Both the position numbers and the translations under genes were made by a program. 11,075 nucleotides of DNA from UBA1367 sp040268355. GTDB lineage: Bacteria; Actinomycetota; Coriobacteriia; Coriobacteriales; Atopobiaceae. Position 1 is the stretch's first letter; each line of letters opens with the position of its first letter. Location of the stretch: positions 1 through 11,075 of the forward strand of contig JAWRIT010000172.1 in NCBI GenBank assembly GCA_040268355.1, in the 5' to 3' direction. The notes under the pieces were generated by a model that saw only the letters and a program-made list of their open reading frames with translations, ran no database searches and had not been told where the DNA came from. Shown here in pieces: positions 7,046 through 11,075 of this stretch.

Positions 7046-8328
7046 TGGCGGACGATCGCGACACCCCCTTCGGGCTGCTCGGGCGAACGCTCGGCCACAG
7101 CTGGTCTCCCCAGATCCATGCACGGCTGGGGTCTGCCCCCTATGCCCTGTTCGAGCGCGAGCCGGACGAGGTCGAGGACTTCCTGCGCACAGGCGCATGG
7201 CGCGGGCTCAACGTCACCATCCCCTACAAGCGTCAGGCGGCGGAGGTGGCAGATCGGCGCAGCGCTCGCGTGGAGGCGCTCGGGGTCGCCAACACGCTGG
7301 TCAGGTTGGACGACGGCACGATTCTGGCCGACAACACCGACGTGCTCGGCTTCAACGCCATGCTCGCCGCCTTCTGCCACACGCACCTTCACGAGTCTCC
7401 CCGGCAGGCCCTGGATGGCAGGAAGGCGCTGGTGCTCGGCACGGGTGGTGCCGCGCAGGCGGTGGCCTACGCGCTGCGGGAGTACGTCGGCGCCGAGGTC
7501 GTCTTCGTCTCGCGCACCGGGGAGTCGACCTACGACGACCTTCCAAAGCGCCATGCCGACGCCGCGCTCGTGGTCAACGCCACGCCCGTCGGCATGTTCC
7601 CCCACTGCCCGGCCTCGCCGCTCGCCGACGAGGTCCTGCCGGCCATGCACGAACTGCGAGGCGTGCTCGACGTGATCTACAACCCCCTGCGCACGGGCCT
7701 CGTCATGCAGGCCGAGCGGGCGGGCATCCCCTGCGAGAGCGGCCTGTCCATGCTCGTCTGGCAGGCCGTCTTTGCCAGCGAGCTCTTCCGGGACGTCGAT
7801 CTGCCCGACACGCTGGCAGACGAGCTCTTGGGCAGCCTTGGGACCTCACAGACCAACATCGTGCTCGTCGGGATGCCCGGCGCTGGCAAGACCAGCGCGG
7901 GTCGTGCCCTCGCGCACCTGCTCGGGCGCCCCTTCGTCGACCTGGACGCCGCCTTTGCCCTCACGTGGGGCGAAAGCGCCGAGCAGTGCATCCACACACG
8001 GGGCGAGGACGTCTTCCGCACGCGTGAGACCCAGGTGGCGGCCGACTATGGCGCGCGCTCGGGGCTCGTCATCGCCTGCGGGGGCGGCATCGTGGTGCGG
8101 GATGCCAACTACCCCCTGCTGCACCAGAACGGGACCATCGTCTACCTCGATCGTCCGCTCGACCAGCTCTCGAGCGAGGGGCGTCCCGTCTCGCAGCGCA
8201 CAGGCGTCGAGCGTCTCGCGACGGAGCGCACCCACCTCTATGAACGGTGGTGTGACCTGCGCATCTCGTGCACCGGATCGCCACAGGGGGACGCCTCGCT
8301 CATATGCGCCCGGCTCGGTCTCGCCTAG
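7045..8328 (+). CDS. aroE-aroK: Fused shikimate dehydrogenase and shikimate kinase
   Basis: One 427-aa polypeptide covers two steps: NADPH reduction of 3-dehydroshikimate (AroE, about 1-264) and ATP phosphorylation of shikimate at O3 (AroK, about 270-427). AroE shows HSWSP (18-22), NVTIPYK (56-62) with catalytic Lys62, DNTD (96-99) with Asp99, GTGGAA (132-137), SRT (156-158) in place of the usual NADP-binding NRT, and Gln240. AroK shows Walker A GMPGAGKT (276-283), Asp299/Asp301, Arg325, GGG (346-348), the lid GRP (379-381) and RTHLY (395-399). Both active sites look intact. The join is short (about 265-271) and contains no Met, so a separate kinase product is unlikely. ATG 7045 shares one base with the pheA stop, with GAGGTG 5 bases upstream. 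The kinase is compact with a short lid. It is the last gene of the overlapping operon. Confidence 0.95.
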   Translation: MADDRDTPFGLLGRTLGHSWSPQIHARLGSAPYALFEREPDEVEDFLRTGAWRGLNVTIPYKRQAAEVADRRSARVEALGVANTLVRLDDGTILADNTDVLGFNAMLAAFCHTHLHESPRQALDGRKALVLGTGGAAQAVAYALREYVGAEVVFVSRTGESTYDDLPKRHADAALVVNATPVGMFPHCPASPLADEVLPAMHELRGVLDVIYNPLRTGLVMQAERAGIPCESGLSMLVWQAVFASELFRDVDLPDTLADELLGSLGTSQTNIVLVGMPGAGKTSAGRALAHLLGRPFVDLDAAFALTWGESAEQCIHTRGEDVFRTRETQVAADYGARSGLVIACGGGIVVRDANYPLLHQNGTIVYLDRPLDQLSSEGRPVSQRTGVERLATERTHLYERWCDLRISCTGSPQGDASLICARLGLA

Positions 8329-8341
8329 CTTCCCCCGCACG

Positions 8342-8380
8342 TGCCACACTTGGCAACCATCTGCCGCCGTCGGCGGATGG
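8342..8380 (+). terminator. Two small hairpins after the aro operon (weak terminator candidate)
   Basis: TGCCA-CACT-TGGCA (8342-8355) is a perfect short palindrome. It is followed by CCAT-bulge-CCGCC-GTC-GGCGG-ATGG (8357-8380), a 9-bp stem with a 3-base bulge. They begin 14 bases after the aroE-aroK stop. No U-run follows, so intrinsic termination is doubtful; the first palindrome could equally be a protein-binding site. Confidence 0.3.
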
Positions 8381-8436
8381 GTTCGGGCCGCTGACCTTCC
8401 CATCTCGTATGCTGGTGTGAGTGAGATGATGCGACT

Positions 8437-8466
8437 CGCGGCACCTCTGCGCACAGACGTGCCGCG
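8437..8466 (+). promoter_or_regulatory. Strong hairpin just before the ribosome-binding site of the EIIB-AroQ gene
   Basis: CGCGGCAC (8437-8444) pairs perfectly with GTGCCGCG (8459-8466). After one C-C mismatch, TCTG (8446-8449) pairs with CAGA (8454-8457) around a CGCA tetraloop, giving 12 base pairs. It ends five bases before the Shine-Dalgarno region (8471-8482). It could be a 5' stabilising stem, part of an RNA regulator or a palindromic operator. A -10-like TATGCT at 8408-8413 would put it in the leader transcript, but no matching -35 box is visible. Confidence 0.5.
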
Positions 8467-8484
8467 GTGTAGGGAAGGTGGGAC

Positions 8485-9417
8485 ATGTCCAACGACGATA
8501 TCGCTGCCGCCGTGCTCGAGTGCGTCGGTGGTTGGACAAACGTCAAGGCGAACTCGCTTTGCGCGACGCGCCTTCGCATATCGCTTCGTGACGCGAGCGA
8601 GGTCGACCGCAACGCCCTGCACTCCATCAACGGGGTGCTGGGGATAGCCGAGCACGGCACGAGTGGCATCGAGGTGGTCTTCGGGCCCAACCTCGTCAAA
8701 GGCGTCCACCAGGCATTCGAGCGGCTGGTGGGCCCCTTTGCCCCGGAGCAGCGCATGAAGAGCCCCGTGCGCCTCATGAGCAAGCTTCAGGTCCGCATCA
8801 CGCCCGAGACGCCCGGCAAGCCCCCGATCGCGCTCGCCAGCACGCCCGCCGCCAGCGAGGACGCCGACGACGACACCGACTCGCTGCTCGAGCTGTTGCA
8901 GGAGACGCAGCCCGAGGAAGCCGACGCGGACAGCGACGCAGACGAGGCCGGCACCGACGGGTCGGATCACCCGCGCCTGCTCGTCATCAACGGGCCGAAC
9001 CTCAACCTGCTGGGCATCCGTGAGCCCGAGCTTTACGGCAACGCCGACTTCGCGTCTCTGCTCGAGCTCTGTCACGAGAGCGCTCGTGAGGCGGGCTTCG
9101 CGTCGTGCGAGTGCTACCAGTCAAACCACGAGGGCGACCTGGTCGACGCCATCCAAGACGCCTACGGGACCGCCGAGGGCATCGTCATCAACCCGGCGGC
9201 CTACACGCACACCTCGATCGCGCTGCTCGATGCGCTCAAGGCCGTCCATATTCCCACCGTGGAGGTGCACATCTCGAGCGTCGACGCGCGCGAGGACTTC
9301 CGGAAGGAGTCCTACGTGCGTCATGCCTGCTTCGAGACCATTGCCGGCCAGGGCATCGAGGGGTACCGAACCGCCATCTTCGACCTGGCGGCGCACCTTG
9401 GCATCGTCGCGCGATAG
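8485..9417 (+). CDS. aroQ: PTS EIIB (glucose family) domain fused to type II 3-dehydroquinate dehydratase
   Basis: The C-terminal 148 residues (163-310) are a complete type II dehydroquinase, converting 3-dehydroquinate to 3-dehydroshikimate, the step missing from the upstream operon. They show NGPNLNLLGIREPELYG (169-185) with Arg179 and catalytic Tyr184, NHEG (214-217), INPAAYTHTS (235-244) with His242, and EVHISS...RExFR (260-273). Residues 4-82 are an EIIB domain of the glucose/sucrose PTS family: GGWTNVKANSLCATRLR places Cys26 in the C-x-T-R-L-R phosphorylation motif, and the family's V-x-F-G-P segment follows at 64-68. The join (83-162) includes a very acidic stretch (17 Asp/Glu in 125-161, no Lys/Arg). 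There is no membrane EIIC part. ATG 8485 has AGGGAAGGTGGG at 8471-8482. It lies 156 bases after the operon, probably with its own control. Both domains are clear; why they are joined is unknown. Confidence 0.93.
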   Translation: MSNDDIAAAVLECVGGWTNVKANSLCATRLRISLRDASEVDRNALHSINGVLGIAEHGTSGIEVVFGPNLVKGVHQAFERLVGPFAPEQRMKSPVRLMSKLQVRITPETPGKPPIALASTPAASEDADDDTDSLLELLQETQPEEADADSDADEAGTDGSDHPRLLVINGPNLNLLGIREPELYGNADFASLLELCHESAREAGFASCECYQSNHEGDLVDAIQDAYGTAEGIVINPAAYTHTSIALLDALKAVHIPTVEVHISSVDAREDFRKESYVRHACFETIAGQGIEGYRTAIFDLAAHLGIVAR

Positions 9418-9419
9418 GC

Positions 9420-9465
9420 GCCGTCCCTTCCACACGATGGGCCCCATCGCTTAGGTGCGGACGGC
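9420..9465 (+). terminator. Nested stem-loop directly after the EIIB-AroQ gene
   Basis: An outer stem GCCGTCC (9420-9426) / GGACGGC (9459-9465) encloses a tight inner hairpin CGATGG-GCC-CCATCG (9435-9449). It starts three bases past the stop codon in a convergent intergenic region, the usual place for a terminator. There is only CTTA after the inner hairpin and no U-run after the outer stem, so its efficiency as an intrinsic terminator is uncertain. Confidence 0.45.
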
Positions 9466-9515
9466 TCGCTGTGGCGTGACCGAGAGGGGCGCGATGGATC
9501 GGACGCACCCAAGGC

Positions 9516-9558
9516 GAAATAAGGTCTTGTGGGGTCGCGTGAGGGCAGCGCCGAGACC
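9516..9558 (-). terminator. Candidate intrinsic terminator of the minus-strand cyclo-ligase gene
   Basis: Read on the minus strand, GGTCTCGG... (from 9558) pairs with ...CAAGACC (ending at 9523) in a 7-bp stem including one G-U pair, followed at once by TTATTTC (9522-9516). It begins four bases beyond the gene's stop codon (9565-9563). The loop is long (22 bases) and can fold internally. Confidence 0.4.
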
Positions 9559-9562
9559 GCCG

Positions 9563-10165
9563 CTAGTGCGCCGAGCGGTCGCAGGTCCATACGGCCCCGT
9601 CGCTCACCAGCACGTCCACGGGGACGTCATGGTCGTCGTGAGGCAGTGGGTTCGAGCTGATGCGCATGGTCCGCACCAGACCCACCTTCAGCCCGGGATA
9701 GGTGGCCAGGAAGTCGTCGTAGTAGCCGGCGCCGTAGCCCACACGATAGCCCTGTGCGTCAAAGACCAGGCCGGGGACGAGGCAGATCGAGCCAACGAGA
9801 TCCTCGCCACGCACGGGCTCCTGCCCGCTCACGGTGGGCTCCATGACCCCACGTGCGCCACGGCGCAGGCCCTTGAGGCTCTCGACCACGTAGAACGCGA
9901 GCTTGGACTGGTCGCACACAGGAAGGGCCACACGCTTCCCGTCCTTCCAGGCGCGCTCGATGATCTCGGTCGTGTCCATCTCGTTGCGGTAGGTCACATA
10001 GGCAAGCAGCAGCGGTGCCTCCTGGTAGGCCCGCAGGGCCCTAAAGTGCCGACGCACATCGCGATCGACACGCTCCGCATGGGAGGGTGCCAGTTGCCGC
10101 TCGACCGCCTCGAACGCGCTCTGGAGCGCGCTTTTGCTCGCATCCTCACCGTACGTGCTTGCCAT
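9563..10165 (-). CDS. 5-formyltetrahydrofolate cyclo-ligase family protein
   Basis: The family converts 5-formyl-THF with ATP to 5,10-methenyl-THF in the cytoplasm, recycling a dead-end folate. The protein has 200 aa, the usual size. The family signature is clear: VPGLVFDAQGYRVGYGAGYYDDFL at about 129-152, preceded by VALPVCD and GVMEP segments and an LLLAYVTYRNEMDT segment matching the conserved Y-x-x-x-x-x-E-x-x-T region. The N-terminal K-x-x-L-R motif is degenerate: Lys11 is present but the Arg position is Gln15, so activity deserves some caution. The start (CAT at 10163-10165) is supported by a strong GGAGGGGG six bases upstream on the minus strand. It is convergent with EIIB-AroQ and divergent from the peptidase gene. 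I see no functional link to the aro operon. Confidence 0.9.
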   Translation of the reverse strand: MASTYGEDASKSALQSAFEAVERQLAPSHAERVDRDVRRHFRALRAYQEAPLLLAYVTYRNEMDTTEIIERAWKDGKRVALPVCDQSKLAFYVVESLKGLRRGARGVMEPTVSGQEPVRGEDLVGSICLVPGLVFDAQGYRVGYGAGYYDDFLATYPGLKVGLVRTMRISSNPLPHDDHDVPVDVLVSDGAVWTCDRSAH

Positions 10166-10191
10166 AAGGCACCCCCTCCCTCGTTTTTCTC

Positions 10192-10220
10192 AGTGTAGCG
10201 CATGGACAGGCCCCGATGAA
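10192..10220 (-). promoter_or_regulatory. Possible promoter of the cyclo-ligase gene
   Basis: On the minus strand TTCATC (10220-10215) and TACACT (10197-10192) are 17 bases apart. The -10 is reasonable and the -35 weak. It overlaps the + strand promoter candidate, giving a divergent pair. Confidence 0.35.
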
Positions 10221-10230
10221 CGGGTACGAT
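10203..10230 (+). promoter_or_regulatory. Promoter candidate for the YgjP-type peptidase gene
   Basis: TGGACA (10203-10208) and TACGAT (10225-10230) are spaced by 16 bases, each close to the sigma-70-type consensus. Transcription would start near 10237, giving a leader of about 33 bases. Confidence 0.45.
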
Positions 10231-10233
10231 TTC

Positions 10234-10254
10234 CACATGAGACATTTCACATGA
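10234..10254. repeat. Direct repeat CACATGA x2 at the expected transcription start
   Basis: CACATGA occurs at 10234-10240 and 10248-10254, separated by 7 bases (period 14). It covers the likely start of the + strand transcript and could be a regulator site. Short repeats like this can arise by chance. Confidence 0.35.
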
Positions 10255-10269
10255 TAGAGGGGGCTGTTG

Positions 10270-11013
10270 ATGGCGTCTGGCGGGAGCGGGGCCACAACGA
10301 GACACGTACGACTGGCAGGCGTCGACGTCGAGCTCACGCGCAAGCGCGTGCGCAACATCAATCTCCGCGTGCGTCAGGACGCGACGGTCTGCGTCAGCGC
10401 GGCGCCCCGGGTACCGCTGAGGGCCATCGAGGAGCTCGTCGCGTCACGAAAGGCGTGGATCGAGGACGCGCGGCGTCGCATGGGCGAGCAGGCACGGCGC
10501 AGCGAGGTACGGTGCGTCGAGGGGGCGCAGGTGAGCGTGTGGGGCACCGTCCGCACCTGCCGCGTGACGGTCGCCAAGGATCTCCCGCCCCGTCAGAGCT
10601 GCTCCTTCTCGCTGGCGGGGCCGGTGCTGGTCGCAGCCGTCGACCAGCGTCTTGCGGGTGACGACGAGGCGTCGACCACTAAGCGCTCGGACGCGCTCGG
10701 GCGCTTTCTGCGCAAGGAGGTGCAAGCCGCCGTCCGCGAGCTGCTCCCTGCGGCAGAGGAGCTGGTCGGAAGGCGTGCCACAGCCGTTCGCTATCGCCTC
10801 ATGAAGACCCGCTGGGGCAGCTGCAACGTGCGCACGGGCACCGTCACGATCAACACCCGACTCGTCCACTACGACCGCCGCTGCCTTGCGTACGTGCTCG
10901 TGCATGAGCTCTGCCACCTGCACGAGCCGAGCCACAACAAGCGCTTCCAGGCGCTCATGGACTCGTTCATGCCCGATTGGCGCGCGGTCCGCGCACAGCT
11001 CAACGGGCTCTGA
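10270..11013 (+). CDS. YgjP-type (DUF45) zinc metallopeptidase-like protein
   Basis: The protein has 247 aa and belongs to the YgjP-like group of putative gluzincin-type metallopeptidases whose substrates are mostly unknown. The C-terminal half carries the hallmark KTRWGSC (179-185), INTRLVHY (194-201) and HELCHLHEPSHNKRF (212-226). His212 and His216 are predicted zinc ligands, Glu213 the catalytic base and His222 the third ligand. The N-terminal half is the Arg-rich segment typical of the family (R-K-R-V-R-N-I-N-L-R-V near 24-34, then an S-R-K-x-W-I element near 59-64). There is no signal peptide or membrane segment, so it should be cytoplasmic. ATG 10270 is preferred over TTG 10267 because GAGGGGG (10258-10263) is then 6 bases away. 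Relatives sometimes sit beside type I restriction genes, but none is visible here. Confidence 0.9.
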   Translation: MASGGSGATTRHVRLAGVDVELTRKRVRNINLRVRQDATVCVSAAPRVPLRAIEELVASRKAWIEDARRRMGEQARRSEVRCVEGAQVSVWGTVRTCRVTVAKDLPPRQSCSFSLAGPVLVAAVDQRLAGDDEASTTKRSDALGRFLRKEVQAAVRELLPAAEELVGRRATAVRYRLMKTRWGSCNVRTGTVTINTRLVHYDRRCLAYVLVHELCHLHEPSHNKRFQALMDSFMPDWRAVRAQLNGL

Positions 11014-11038
11014 GCCCGCGTGGCAAAAGCGGTCACGC
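11004..11038 (+). terminator. Hairpins at the end of the peptidase gene
   Basis: CGGGCT-CTG-AGCCCG (11004-11018) spans the stop codon. A second weak stem GCGTG/CACGC (11018-11022 with 11034-11038) follows. There is no U-run, so this is only a candidate terminator. Confidence 0.35.
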
Positions 11039-11044
11039 ACAAGA

Positions 11045-11075
<31 letters not shown>

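Noticed and set aside
5567..7198. 543-codon minus-strand open frame opposite aroC/pheA
   Set aside because: Same reason: the opposite strand encodes clear chorismate synthase and P-protein motifs.
8245..8485. Frameshift or misassembly joining EIIB and AroQ as an artefact
   Set aside because: One uninterrupted frame runs from 8485 to 9417 with a coherent linker and a good ribosome-binding site, and both domains are complete. It cannot be fully excluded without reads, so it is kept only as a refutation test in the main finding.

Overview
The window is high-GC bacterial DNA with tightly packed genes. The protein types (a Thermotoga-like DAHP synthase with an N-terminal regulatory domain, a P-protein, a glucose-family PTS domain) and the base composition suggest an anaerobic, fermentative actinobacterium such as a member of the Coriobacteriia (Olsenella/Atopobium-like). 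This placement is inference from style, not from a marker gene.

Layout. Positions 1-417 hold no convincing gene, but they carry a striking double palindrome (216-300), a small operator-like palindrome (320-335) and a possible Trp-containing leader peptide (329-364). Positions 418-8328 are one seven-gene + strand operon: aroF, tyrA, aroB, aroA, aroC, pheA and an aroE-aroK fusion. Its genes are separated by -4 to +4 bases, so translation is probably coupled throughout. A 156-base spacer with three hairpins follows. Next comes a + strand gene (8485-9417) encoding a glucose-family PTS EIIB domain, an acidic linker and a type II 3-dehydroquinate dehydratase (AroQ) in one polypeptide. After terminator-like structures, a minus-strand 5-formyltetrahydrofolate cyclo-ligase (9563-10165) faces away from a + strand YgjP-type zinc metallopeptidase (10270-11013), with divergent promoters between them. 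The window ends in 29 consecutive G, probably a sequencing artefact.

How the genes work together. All seven shikimate-pathway activities from PEP plus erythrose-4-phosphate to chorismate are present: AroF, AroB, AroQ, AroE, AroK, AroA and AroC. The branch enzymes for phenylpyruvate (PheA) and 4-hydroxyphenylpyruvate (TyrA) are there too. AroQ, the third step, is the only one outside the overlapping operon, and it is the one fused to a PTS domain whose predicted phospho-cysteine is intact. The PTS and the shikimate pathway both consume PEP, so the fusion could tie aromatic synthesis to sugar and PEP status. This is the most unusual feature of the window and remains a hypothesis. The last two genes look like ordinary housekeeping neighbours.
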